From an uncultured Collinsella sp. (GTDB lineage Bacteria > Actinomycetota > Coriobacteriia > Coriobacteriales > Coriobacteriaceae), in NCBI GenBank assembly GCA_902465105.1, contig CABQLM010000033.1, positions 1-21,258 of the forward strand: 21,258 nucleotides of DNA, given 5' to 3'. Position 1 is the first letter of the stretch; each line of letters opens with the position of its first letter. Under the pieces are notes generated by a model that did no database searches, was not told the DNA's origin, and saw only the letters and a program-made list of their open reading frames with translations. Shown piece by piece: positions 12,807 through 20,637 of this stretch. A program made the translations under genes and the position numbers.

Positions 12807-15554
12807 ATGTCTGACAAGCGCCGCACCTTTGCCGTTATCGACGGCAACTCGCTCATGCACCGTGCCTTTCACGCCGTGCCGCCGACCATGAACGCGCCGG
12901 ACGGTCGCCCCACCAACGCGATCTTCGGCTTCCTGAACATGTTTCTCAAGATGATCGATGCCTTTAACCCCGACGGTGTGGTCGTGGCGTTTGATAAGGG
13001 CAAGCCGCGCGTGCGCATGGAGATGCTGCCGCAGTATAAGGCGCAGCGCCCGCCCATGGACCCCGACCTGCACGCGCAGTTCCCTATGATCAAGGAGCTG
13101 CTCGTCGCGCTCAACGTGCCAATTTTGCAGTCCGAGGGCTGGGAAGGCGACGATATCCTGGGTACCATGGCGCGCCTGGGTGAGGAGGCCGGCTGCGACA
13201 TGCTGCTGGTGACCGGCGACCGCGACATGTATCAACTCGTGACCGAGCACGTCAACGTGGTCTCGACCCGCAAGGGCCTGTCCGACGTGGCGATCATGAC
13301 GCCCGAGAGCGTGGATGACCTGTATCACGGCATTACGCCGGCGCTCGTGCCCGATTTTTACGGTCTGAAGGGCGATACGTCGGACAACATTCCCGGCGTA
13401 CCGGGCATCGGCCCCAAAAAGGCGAGCGCGCTCATCGCGCAGTACGGTAGCCTGGACGAGGTTATCGCGCATGCTGACGAGGTCAAGGGCAAGATGGGCG
13501 AGAACCTGCGTGCACATATCGACGATGCGCTGCTGAGCCGCAAGGTCGCAACCATTCGCACCGATGCGCCTGTCGAGCTCGACTTTGACGCGACGTCATT
13601 CCCGGCGTTTTCTGCCGACGAAGTGTCCGCGGCGCTGGGTACGCTCGGCATTACGGCCATGCAGAACCGCTTCCTGGCGCTGATCGGCAGCGAGGGCGGG
13701 GCTGCTGCCTCCAGTGTGTTTGAGATGCCTGCGATGGTTCGCGCAGCCGCCTGCGATGCTGACGCGTTTGGTGCCGTTGCGGCTGAGGTCTCCCGCGCGA
13801 TTGATGCCGGCGAGTGGGTCGCCGCCGTGGTGGACGACGACAAGGAAGAGGGCGCGCTTTTTGGCCTGACGCGTACGCTGTGGTTGGCGACGTCCAAGGG
13901 CCTGCTCGCGCTCGAGGAGGGCGACAGCGGTGCGGCGGCTGAGGTTGAGGGCTTCAATTTTGCCCACGGCGTGATCGCCGGCGTGCTCGCACGCCTGTTT
14001 ATGGAGGGCTGCGTGGCGAGCCCGGACATGAAGGCGCTGTTGCACGAGCTTTCGCCCGTCGATTCTTCCGAGCCCGAGCTCATGGATCCGCTGTCCGCTG
14101 ATTCCACGCGCATCTTCGATACCGTGGTTGCCGCTTACCTGCTGGATTCCGACCGCTCCGAGTTCGATGAGGCGTATCTGGCCGATACCTATCTGCAGAT
14201 GGCGCTGCCTGCGCCGCGCGGTGCAGAGGGCACCGGCGAGGACGCTCCCGCGCCTGCCGCTCGCACGGCGGCCTTGACGCTGGCGCTGGTCGCACCGCTG
14301 CGCGACCGCATGACCCGCGAGAACGCCGCCAACGTGTTCGATGGCATCGAGATGCCGCTTGTGCCGGTGCTTGCCAAGATGGAGCGCGCGGGTATGCTCG
14401 TAGACCCCGACCGTCTGCATAGCCTGTCCGAGGGCCTGGCGACCCAGATTACCGAGGTCGAGCGAAGCATTCGCGACCTTGCCGGTGACGAGACCTTTAA
14501 CATCGGCAGCCCCATGCAGCTCTCGCATGTGCTCTTTGATGTGATGGGCCTTCCGACCAAGGGTCTCAAAAAGACCAAGCGCGGTTACTATTCGACCAAC
14601 GCCAAGGTGCTGAGTGATCTTGCCCGCGACCACGAGATTGTTCGTTTGATCTTGGACTGGCGCGAGAAGTCCAAGATCAAGTCAACCTATCTGGACACGT
14701 TGGGCCCGCTGCGTCGAGGCGACGGCCGCGTGCACACCACGTACAACCAAACTATTACCGCAACGGGGCGTCTGTCCTCGAGCGACCCGAACCTGCAGAA
14801 CATTCCGACGCGCTCGGAGCTGGGGCGTACCGTCAAGACGGCGTTTTCGGCGGGGGAAGGCAGCGTCTTTTTGGCGGTGGACTACTCGCAGATCGAGCTG
14901 CGTCTGCTGGCGCATCTTTCGGGTGACGAGCACCTGGTGCGCGCCTTTAACGAGGGCGAGGACTTTCATGCCGAGACGGCCGCGCGCGTGTTTGGCGTTC
15001 CCGTGTCCGAGGTAACGCCTGACCTGCGCAGCCGCGCCAAGGCCGTGAACTTTGGCATCGTGTACGGTCAGCAGGCCTACGGTCTGTCGCAGTCGCTGCA
15101 CATCTCGATGGCCGAGTCGCGTGGCATGATCGACCGCTACTACGAGGCCTATCCGGGCGTGCGTACGTTCCTCGACAACGTGGTAGCGCGCGCCAAGGAG
15201 ACGGGCTACGCCGAGACCATGTACGGCCGCCGGCGTCATATTCCGGAGCTCAAGGCCAAAAACCCGCAACTCCGCGGCTTTGGCGAGCGCACGGCCATGA
15301 ACCATCCCATGCAGGGAACCGCAGCAGACATCATCAAGATCGCGATGGCCCGCGTAAGCCGCCGTCTGGAAGAAGAGGGCTTTGCCGCCCACATGATTCT
15401 GCAGGTACACGACGAACTGGACTTTGAGTGCCCCGTCGACGAAGTCGAGCGCCTCACCGCCATGGTCCGCGACGTCATGGAGCACGTAGTAGACCTCCGC
15501 GTACCGTTGATCGCCGAAGCCAGTACCGGCATAACCTGGGCCGATGCCAAATAA
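12807..15554 (+). CDS. polA: DNA polymerase I
   Basis: A 915-residue repair and Okazaki-fragment polymerase. The N-terminal 5' nuclease domain (about 1-300) has IDGNSLMHRAF, EGWEGDDILG, VTGDRDMYQLV and GDTSDNIPGVPGIGPKKA. The middle domain (about 310-480) lacks the DxE and other acidic residues of a working 3'-5' proofreading site, so it is probably structural only. The polymerase domain carries motif A (VDYSQIELR, Asp692 and steric-gate Glu697), motif B (RSRAKAVNFGIVYGQQAYG, Lys745) and motif C (VHDELD, 867-872). ATG 12807 is chosen from the GAGG nine bases upstream and the conserved start sequence. It is transcribed alone, divergent from the aminopeptidase gene. Confidence 0.97.
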   Translation: MSDKRRTFAVIDGNSLMHRAFHAVPPTMNAPDGRPTNAIFGFLNMFLKMIDAFNPDGVVVAFDKGKPRVRMEMLPQYKAQRPPMDPDLHAQFPMIKELLVALNVPILQSEGWEGDDILGTMARLGEEAGCDMLLVTGDRDMYQLVTEHVNVVSTRKGLSDVAIMTPESVDDLYHGITPALVPDFYGLKGDTSDNIPGVPGIGPKKASALIAQYGSLDEVIAHADEVKGKMGENLRAHIDDALLSRKVATIRTDAPVELDFDATSFPAFSADEVSAALGTLGITAMQNRFLALIGSEGGAAASSVFEMPAMVRAAACDADAFGAVAAEVSRAIDAGEWVAAVVDDDKEEGALFGLTRTLWLATSKGLLALEEGDSGAAAEVEGFNFAHGVIAGVLARLFMEGCVASPDMKALLHELSPVDSSEPELMDPLSADSTRIFDTVVAAYLLDSDRSEFDEAYLADTYLQMALPAPRGAEGTGEDAPAPAARTAALTLALVAPLRDRMTRENAANVFDGIEMPLVPVLAKMERAGMLVDPDRLHSLSEGLATQITEVERSIRDLAGDETFNIGSPMQLSHVLFDVMGLPTKGLKKTKRGYYSTNAKVLSDLARDHEIVRLILDWREKSKIKSTYLDTLGPLRRGDGRVHTTYNQTITATGRLSSSDPNLQNIPTRSELGRTVKTAFSAGEGSVFLAVDYSQIELRLLAHLSGDEHLVRAFNEGEDFHAETAARVFGVPVSEVTPDLRSRAKAVNFGIVYGQQAYGLSQSLHISMAESRGMIDRYYEAYPGVRTFLDNVVARAKETGYAETMYGRRRHIPELKAKNPQLRGFGERTAMNHPMQGTAADIIKIAMARVSRRLEEEGFAAHMILQVHDELDFECPVDEVERLTAMVRDVMEHVVDLRVPLIAEASTGITWADAK

Positions 15555-15579
15555 AGACGTACCAACAACCCCAAAGTAA

Positions 15580-15621
15580 TCAAAAACAGAAGGGGCTCCT
15601 TGCCAACATGGAGCCCCCTTC
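15580..15621. terminator. Terminator between polA and the HAD gene
   Basis: GAAGGGGCTCC (15589-15599) pairs with GGAGCCCCCTTC (15610-15621), with one bulged C. On the minus strand the stem is followed by TGTTTTTG, so it fits best as a terminator for transcripts coming from the HAD gene. It may also end polA, although the plus side lacks a T tract. Confidence 0.6.
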
Positions 15622-15686
15622 ATTCCAAAAAAATCAGCCAAGTATCTAGACGCCAAGACGCCATCTCGGCGGCAAGCAAGTAACCG

Positions 15687-15817
15687 CAGGACCTGACCGG
15701 GTGGCATGGGTTAACTTTTCGTAGATCCCGCACGCAAAGAAAGCCACTTAATGTGGCTTTCGTCTTGCGCAGGACCTGACCGAGCGAAAAGTTAACCCAT
15801 GCCACCCGGTCAGGTCC
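15687..15817. repeat. Perfect 33-bp inverted repeat with nested hairpin and direct repeat
   Basis: Arms at 15689-15721 and 15785-15817 are perfect reverse complements (outer end GGACCTGACCGGGTGGC), 63 bases apart. Inside are AAAGCCAC/GTGGCTTT (a hairpin at about 15739-15760) and a second direct copy of GCAGGACCTGACCG (15687-15700 and 15769-15782). That copy could instead pair with CGGTCAGGTCC at 15807-15817, giving an alternative shorter hairpin. The repeat begins 12 bases beyond the stop of the HAD gene. No open frame or T tract is present. Confidence 0.88.
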
Positions 15818-15828
15818 GACGAGCTACG

Positions 15829-16656
15829 TTAATGAGCCGCCAAGATGGCGTCGATGAGCGTCAGTACGCCCCCGTCGTTGTTGCTCGGAATACGCCACTT
15901 GGCATGCGCGTTCATGTGCTCCTCAGCATTGTCCACGATAAAGCTGTGACCGACGCGCTCGAGCATGGGGATATCGTTATAGGTATCGCCTACGGCAGCG
16001 GCGTCGGCAATATCGATTCCCAAGTGCTCGCACAGGTGCGCGACGCCGGCGCCCTTGTCGACGCCCAGGTTCATAAAGTCGATCCACTCGCGCCCGGCGT
16101 TGGTGACGTAGAGCTTGTCCGAGAACTCGGGGCTATAGGTCTCGCGGAATGCGGGCTCGGCATCATAGGCGGGGAAGAAGATCGAGATCTTGTTGGACTC
16201 GATATCAATGCTCTCAAAGCTGTCGACGTAGTTGATTGTGTTGTAGTAGACGCTGATCTCGTCGTGGTATTGATGGTCGCGGGCAAGCACGTAGAACTCG
16301 TCGTAGCAGCACAGGACGGGGACAGCGCGCGGATCCTCCGAGGCGCGGCTCAAGACCTGCTGGTACAGCTCCACGTCGATATTACTCTTATAGATATAGC
16401 TTCCGCGATAGATCACGCACGCTCCGTTGTCGGGACAAAAGGCGAGGCGGTTCTTGATGCCCTCGAACATCTCCTCGAGTTTGGGGGCAGGGCGTCCACT
16501 GGCGGGGCAGAATACGATGCCGGCGTTGGCGAGCTTGTCCAGGCGCTCATCAAGACCCTGCGGCAACACGCGCTCGTCGGTGAGCAGCGTCTTGTCCATG
16601 TCGACGGCGATGAGTTTAATGTTGCCGATGTTAGCGTCTGATTCATAAGTCTGCAT
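15829..16656 (-). CDS. HAD-superfamily (Cof-type, IIB) phosphatase
   Basis: A 275-residue HAD hydrolase with a C2 cap, as in Cof/YidA sugar-phosphate and flavin-phosphate phosphatases. Motif I is VDMDKTLL (nucleophile Asp19, acid/base Asp21). Motif II is PASGRP. The motif III lysine is in DKGAGV. Motif IV is VGDTYNDIPML (Asp224, Asp228). The DKT in place of the common DGT is seen in some members. The cap region contains unusual Tyr-rich segments (YHDEISVYYNTINYVD), which probably define the substrate; this cannot be named. AAAGG lies eight bases ahead of ATG 16656. The gene appears monocistronic and ends next to the 33-bp inverted repeat. Confidence 0.87.
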   Translation of the reverse strand: MQTYESDANIGNIKLIAVDMDKTLLTDERVLPQGLDERLDKLANAGIVFCPASGRPAPKLEEMFEGIKNRLAFCPDNGACVIYRGSYIYKSNIDVELYQQVLSRASEDPRAVPVLCCYDEFYVLARDHQYHDEISVYYNTINYVDSFESIDIESNKISIFFPAYDAEPAFRETYSPEFSDKLYVTNAGREWIDFMNLGVDKGAGVAHLCEHLGIDIADAAAVGDTYNDIPMLERVGHSFIVDNAEEHMNAHAKWRIPSNNDGGVLTLIDAILAAH

Positions 16657-16766
16657 AAATGCGCCTTTCCGTTTCCAGATTGTTTCGGGCGTAATGACCC
16701 TCTGCTATGTAATCGAGCGTATTTTCGCAGGAATGGTGCGTATTTGCACTGCAATTCACAAACTAA

Positions 16767-16781
16767 TGAAAAAACTTTTCA
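16767..16781. promoter_or_regulatory. Palindrome upstream of the arginine leader, possible ArgR-type site
   Basis: TGAAAA-AAC-TTTTCA lies about 20 bases before the likely -35 box of the argG leader. It resembles ARG boxes only loosely (TGAAT…ATTCA type). An AATTCA at 16753-16758 and a TGAAT at 16788-16792 flank it. Confidence 0.25.
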
Positions 16782-16799
16782 GAAATTTGAATTTGTCGC

Positions 16800-16827
16800 T
16801 TGCGCAGCGAGCACTTTATCGTAATAT
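16800..16827 (+). promoter_or_regulatory. Candidate promoter of the argG leader transcript
   Basis: TTGCGC (16800-16805), a 16-base spacer and TAATAT (16822-16827) would start RNA near 16834. This is about 100 bases before the small arginine-rich frame at 16931. Confidence 0.4.
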
Positions 16828-16930
16828 AGCGAACATCGAAAACGGAGACGGCGAATGAGCCGCTTACCGAGGAAAAGGTACCGTTTACGATATTAGAATT
16901 GCGCCCGGCGATAGGTGAAAGGAGAGGCAG

Positions 16931-17005
16931 ATGCAGTTCGTAAAGATCATCACTACTGCAGACAATGCCATCCGACGCCAGCGCGCAATTTCCCGACGAC
17001 GATAA
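16931..17005 (+). CDS. Arginine-rich leader peptide upstream of argG (candidate)
   Basis: A 24-codon frame with a good ribosome site (AAAGGAGAGG, ending three bases before ATG). It begins MQFVKIITTADNA and ends IRRQRAISRRR followed by TAA: six arginines in the last ten residues. Their codons are CGA, CGC, CGC, CGA, CGA, CGA. argG, next downstream, has no in-frame CGA, so the leader is enriched for the slowest Arg codon. The stop codon lies inside a GACGAT-AACA-ATCGTC hairpin. Upstream position, Arg content and overlapping RNA hairpins suggest a regulatory leader peptide for arginine-dependent attenuation. No homologue is recalled and translation is unproven. Confidence 0.6.
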   Translation: MQFVKIITTADNAIRRQRAISRRR

Positions 17006-17069
17006 CAATCGTCTCTGTCCGCATGGGGCGAATTGCCTCAACAGAGTCATTTTGAGGTCGTTGGGTTTT
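16998..17069 (+). promoter_or_regulatory. Candidate attenuator with mutually exclusive hairpins before argG
   Basis: Four RNA segments pair in the 1:2, 2:3, 3:4 manner. 1:2 is GACGAT (16998-17003) with ATCGTC (17008-17013). 2:3 is CTCTGT (17013-17018) with ACAGAG (17041-17046). 3:4 is CTCAAC (17037-17042) with GTTGGG (17060-17065), one G-U pair, followed by TTTT; alternatively CCTCAA pairs with TTGAGG (17052-17057). The stems are short and the T tract is only four bases, so termination strength is uncertain. Confidence 0.45.
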
Positions 17070-17116
17070 AGCACGACATTGCTGCATGTTTCTAGGGCAT
17101 GTATGTGCTGATTTTT
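17070..17116 (+). terminator. Possible second terminator in the argG leader
   Basis: AGCAC (17070-17074) and GTGCT (17105-17109), with an inner CATG/CATG pairing, are followed by GATTTTT. Long loops make this weak. Confidence 0.3.
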
Positions 17117-17210
17117 GCTATTTAACCTGATATTGCACGGTATATGACCTTGAAATGACTTGCAACTGACCGATGTTCTAACTAGCTACCAAGGGCGAAA
17201 GGAAACAGCC

Positions 17211-18437
17211 ATGAGCAAGGAAAAAGTCGTTCTCGCATATTCCGGTGGTCTTGATACATCCGTATGTGTCAAGTGGCTCCAGGACGAGAAGAATCTCGAT
17301 GTCGTTTGCGTCTGCGGCAATGTGGGCCAGGAGGAGACCGGCCTGGATGCCAAGAAGCAGAAGGCGCTCGACCTGGGCGTTCTCGATTGCCAGGTGCTTG
17401 ACCTGCGCGACGAGTTCTCCGATGAGTTCCTGACCAAGGCCATCGCCGCAAACTCCATGTACGAGAACAAGTATCCGCTGCTCTCCGCTCTTTCCCGTCC
17501 GCTGCTCGCCAAGAAGCTTGTCGAGGTCGCTCACGAGTTTGGCGCGACCTACGTCGCCCACGGCTGCACCGGCAAGGGCAACGACCAGGTCCGTTTTGAG
17601 GCCGCCGTCAAGGCCCTTGACCCCGAGCTCAAGGTTATCGCCCCGGTTCGCGAGTGGGACCTGAAGTGCCGTCCCGACGAGGTCGCCTATGCCCACGCTC
17701 ATAACGTGCCGGTTCCCGAGGGTGCCAACGACAACCCCTACTCCATCGACGACAACCTGTGGGGTCGCGCTATCGAGTGTGGTCACCTGGAGGATCCCTG
17801 GAACGAGCCGCTCGACGACGCTTGGGTTATGACCAAGAATCCCGAGGACACGCCCGACACCCCGACCTACACCGAGATCGAGTTTGAGGCCGGCAAGCCC
17901 GTCGCCGTCGACGGCAAGAAGATGAAGCTCTCCGAGATCGTCATCGCCCTCAACAAGATCTCCGGCGACAACGGCTTTGGTCGTCTCGATCTGGTCGAGG
18001 ATCGTCTGGTGGGCCTCAAGAGCCGCGAGTGCTACGAGGTTCCCGGCGCTCTGACGCTCATCACCGCCCACAAGGCGCTCGAGGACATCTGCGTCGAGGG
18101 CGACCTGCTCAAGACCAAGATCAAGCTCGAGCAGGATTGGGCCACCGCCGTGTACAACGGCCAGTGGTACAGCCCGCTCAAAAACGCGCTCGATGCCTTT
18201 ATGGCCGATACCCAGAAGTTCGTGACCGGTACCGTCCGCCTGAAGTTCTTTAAGGGCAACTGCCATGTCGTCGGCCGCAAGAGTCCGTTTAGCCTGTATG
18301 ACTACGGTCTGGCCACCTACGACCGCGACACCACGTTTGACGAGAAGGCCAGCGCCGGCTTTATCGAGATCGATACGCTGTCGCTCAAGACGTGGGCTAA
18401 GGTCCAGGGTCCCAGCTCCGCCGCCGCCCAGGCCTAG
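17211..18437 (+). CDS. argG: Argininosuccinate synthase
   Basis: A 408-residue cytosolic enzyme that joins citrulline and aspartate with ATP to give argininosuccinate, the penultimate step of arginine synthesis. The N-type ATP pyrophosphatase loop AYSGGLDTS is at residues 9-17. The citrulline/aspartate-binding blocks follow, including AHGCTGKGNDQVRFE, APVREWDL and the NLWGRAIECG region. The C-terminal YDYGLATYDRDTTFD block is also typical. ATG 17211 is preceded by AAAGGA at normal spacing. The upstream 550 bases hold a candidate promoter, Arg-rich leader frame and hairpins. argH follows 522 bases later with a small gene and a hairpin between them, so the two may be coupled only in part. Confidence 0.96.
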   Translation: MSKEKVVLAYSGGLDTSVCVKWLQDEKNLDVVCVCGNVGQEETGLDAKKQKALDLGVLDCQVLDLRDEFSDEFLTKAIAANSMYENKYPLLSALSRPLLAKKLVEVAHEFGATYVAHGCTGKGNDQVRFEAAVKALDPELKVIAPVREWDLKCRPDEVAYAHAHNVPVPEGANDNPYSIDDNLWGRAIECGHLEDPWNEPLDDAWVMTKNPEDTPDTPTYTEIEFEAGKPVAVDGKKMKLSEIVIALNKISGDNGFGRLDLVEDRLVGLKSRECYEVPGALTLITAHKALEDICVEGDLLKTKIKLEQDWATAVYNGQWYSPLKNALDAFMADTQKFVTGTVRLKFFKGNCHVVGRKSPFSLYDYGLATYDRDTTFDEKASAGFIEIDTLSLKTWAKVQGPSSAAAQA

Positions 18438-18590
18438 CGCCTCTCTCCCTTGGTATCCGCGCGGCCCATCCGCGTGATACATAACGGGCGCACGGGGTCC
18501 CTACCTTTCGTTATGCTTGCTGACACTTCTTAACATCGGTGGCCCCTACGTTCCGCCCGCATATATGATGCCGCGTCTGCGGCTGAGTCC

Positions 18591-18628
18591 GAGCCCCGCC
18601 GGGGTTGTCCGGCGGGGCTCCTTCTATC
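18591..18628 (+). terminator. Hairpin after argG, probable (partial) terminator
   Basis: A perfect 12-bp GC-rich stem, GAGCCCCGCCGG (18591-18602) with CCGGCGGGGCTC (18609-18620), has a six-base loop. The tail is CTTCTATC, which is only weakly T-rich, so readthrough into the next genes is plausible. The sequence 18438-18590 shows no gene. Confidence 0.55.
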
Positions 18629-18670
18629 AATTTGGCGGCTCTGCGCCTATATATATGAGGAGTATCCATT

Positions 18671-18841
18671 ATGTTCAATGCTATCGCGCACGCTTTACTT
18701 GCCCTCGCGCCCGAGCTCGATGCTGCAAAGGTCGAGAACGTCCCTATGGGCCTGAAGGCCTGGATCGATGGTTCGCAGGGCAACATCCGGAGGGAGACGT
18801 TGGGCGCCAAGTGCCTGGTGCGTCACTTCTTTGCAAATTAG
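18671..18841 (+). CDS. 56-residue protein between argG and argH, unknown function
   Basis: A complete frame preceded by GAGGAG eight bases before ATG, a better ribosome site than many genes in the window. It starts MFNAIAHALLALAPELDAAK and ends LGAKCLVRHFFAN. Residues 1-20 could form an amphipathic helix; the C-terminal part is basic, with one Cys. Codon use is GC-rich and like its neighbours. It has no signal peptide or clear membrane span. A short AT-rich TATATAT lies just before the ribosome site and might be a -10 box. Its location between two arginine genes hints at a link to them, but I recognise no family and assign no function. Confidence 0.55.
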   Translation: MFNAIAHALLALAPELDAAKVENVPMGLKAWIDGSQGNIRRETLGAKCLVRHFFAN

Positions 18842-18959
18842 CTACATGGCCCCGCGCACGGTGGGGAATGTGCAAAACTAGCGGTTGAAAAATCGCTTTA
18901 TCGATATGGCGCATTGCTTTGGGCGCTTGTTTTGGTATTTGGAGAAAGGGGACGGTTCC

Positions 18960-20390
18960 ATGGCTCTTTGGGGCGGTCGTTTTGAGGCAGGCGTGGCCGA
19001 GGTCACGCAGGAGTTTGGCGCGTCGCTGCCGGTCGACAAACATCTCTATAAGCAGGATATCGCCGGCTCTAAGGCGCATGCCAAGATGCTGGCGGCCCAG
19101 GGCATCATCAGTGCCGAGGACGAGCAGGCGATTGCCAAGGGCCTGACCGGAATCGAGCAGGATATCGATGCCGGCAACTTCACCTTCGATATCAACGATG
19201 AGGACATTCATATGTCCGTCGAGAGCGAGTTGACGCGCCGCATCGGCGAGGCCGGTAAGCGCTTGCATACCGGGCGTTCGCGCAACGACCAGGTGGCGAC
19301 TGATACGCGTCTGGGCGTCAAGGCGCTGGCCAAGGAGCTCATGGAGGCCAATCTTGAGCTGCGCCATGTGCTGGTGGATGCGGCCAAGAAGTACGACAAG
19401 GTGATTCTGCCGGGCTACACGCACATGCAGCATGCTCAGCCCGTGCTGCTGTCGCATCATCTGCTGGCGTATTCCTGGATGTTCGCTCGCGACTTTACAC
19501 GCCTGAAGGCCGCCTTTGATGCCGCCGACAACTGCCCGCTGGGTGCTGCCGCGCTGGCCGGTACGAGCTATCCGCTCGATCGTCAGATGACGGCTGCCGA
19601 ACTTGGCTTTGCGGGTGTGATTCCCAACTCGCTCGATGCGGTTTCCGACCGTGATTTCCTGCTCGATTTGCATTACGCCGGCTCCGTCATGGCCATGCAC
19701 CTGTCGCGTCTTTCCGAGGAGATCGTGCTGTGGTCGAGCTCCGAATTTGGCTTTATCACGCTTTCCGACTCGTACTCCACTGGCTCGTCCATCATGCCGC
19801 AGAAGAAGAATCCCGACTTTGCCGAGCTTATCCGCGGCAAAAGCGGCCGTGTGTATGGCAACCTGGTGCAGCTGCTCGTGACCATGAAGGGCCTGCCGCT
19901 TGCTTATAACAAGGACTTGCAGGAGGACAAGGAGGGCGCGCTCGATACCGCTCACACGCTCATGCAGTGCCTGTCGGTTATGGCCGGTATGATTTCGACT
20001 TGGACCGTCAACGAGGACGCCATGGCGCGCGAGTGCGGCGTGGGGCACCTTGCCGCCACCGATGTTGCCGATTACCTGGCCAAGCGTGGCCTGCCGTTCC
20101 GTGAGGCACATGCTGTGGTGGGTCATTTGGTCCTGATGTGCGAGAAGCGCGGCTGCAATCTTGAGGACCTGCCGTTTGAGGTGTTCCAGGAGGCAAGCCC
20201 ACTCTTTGAGCGCGATATTACCGAGGCGCTCGACATCCCCTCGATTGTCGCCGCGCGCACAACCGAGGGCGGCACCGCTCCTGCCGCCGTTGCCGTGCAG
20301 CTGCGGCGCGCCGAGGCACAGCTCGTGGCCGACGAAGGCGTGTTTGGATCGCTGACCAAGGTCGTCGAGATGGGCCACGGGGTAAAGTAG
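18960..20390 (+). CDS. argH: Argininosuccinate lyase
   Basis: A 476-residue cytosolic homotetrameric enzyme of the fumarase/aspartase superfamily that splits argininosuccinate into arginine and fumarate, completing the pathway after argG. The starting block MALWGGRFEAG is typical. MSVESELTRRIGEAGKRLHTGRSRNDQVATD and HMQHAQPVLLSHH carry substrate and catalytic His residues. The signature loop is G275-SSIMPQKKNP, with the catalytic Ser in the SS pair. ATG 18960 is chosen because AAAGGGGA precedes it and the family begins MALWGGRF. An in-frame ATG at 18885 gives an atypical extension. Slightly longer than the usual 460, with an AQLVADEGVFG-type C-terminal end. A terminator follows at 20441-20475. 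Confidence 0.96.
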   Translation: MALWGGRFEAGVAEVTQEFGASLPVDKHLYKQDIAGSKAHAKMLAAQGIISAEDEQAIAKGLTGIEQDIDAGNFTFDINDEDIHMSVESELTRRIGEAGKRLHTGRSRNDQVATDTRLGVKALAKELMEANLELRHVLVDAAKKYDKVILPGYTHMQHAQPVLLSHHLLAYSWMFARDFTRLKAAFDAADNCPLGAAALAGTSYPLDRQMTAAELGFAGVIPNSLDAVSDRDFLLDLHYAGSVMAMHLSRLSEEIVLWSSSEFGFITLSDSYSTGSSIMPQKKNPDFAELIRGKSGRVYGNLVQLLVTMKGLPLAYNKDLQEDKEGALDTAHTLMQCLSVMAGMISTWTVNEDAMARECGVGHLAATDVADYLAKRGLPFREAHAVVGHLVLMCEKRGCNLEDLPFEVFQEASPLFERDITEALDIPSIVAARTTEGGTAPAAVAVQLRRAEAQLVADEGVFGSLTKVVEMGHGVK

Positions 20391-20440
20391 GGGTTTGGCT
20401 GAAGCCGTTTTGGCCATGTATTGGTAAATCTTTTTTGCTT

Positions 20441-20475
20441 TACGGGCGTCTGCTGAAGTGGGCGTCCGTATTTTG
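20441..20475 (+). terminator. Terminator after argH
   Basis: TACGGGCG (20441-20448) pairs with CGTCCGTA (20463-20470), one G-U, then TTTTG. The rest of the 384-base gap to ndk (20391-20774) holds the repeats and promoter listed below, and no gene. Confidence 0.6.
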
Positions 20476-20637
20476 TTGCTATGGGGGAGGGGTCTGTCGA
20501 GAACTTTTGTAGGACCTTTGGGCAGGTTGTGAAGGGGGTACGTTCGCGGGCGGCAACCGACCGTCCGCTCTGTTCGATGCGGTTGATGGGCGGTCGGATG
20601 GTACTCTAATCGGGCTTCGAAACAGAAGTGACACATA

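Noticed and set aside
16763..17074. Minus-strand 103-codon frame in the argG leader region
   Set aside because: No ribosome site and no recognisable domain. It overlaps the leader promoter, Arg-rich frame and hairpins, which explain the region better.
17178..18482. Minus-strand open frame (434 codons) opposite argG
   Set aside because: It mirrors argG almost exactly and has low-complexity Val/Leu/Gly/Asp content with no ribosome site. It is an antisense artefact.
18885..18959. Earlier argH start at ATG 18885
   Set aside because: It has no ribosome site and gives a 25-residue extension absent from the family, whose proteins begin MALWGGRF as at 18960.
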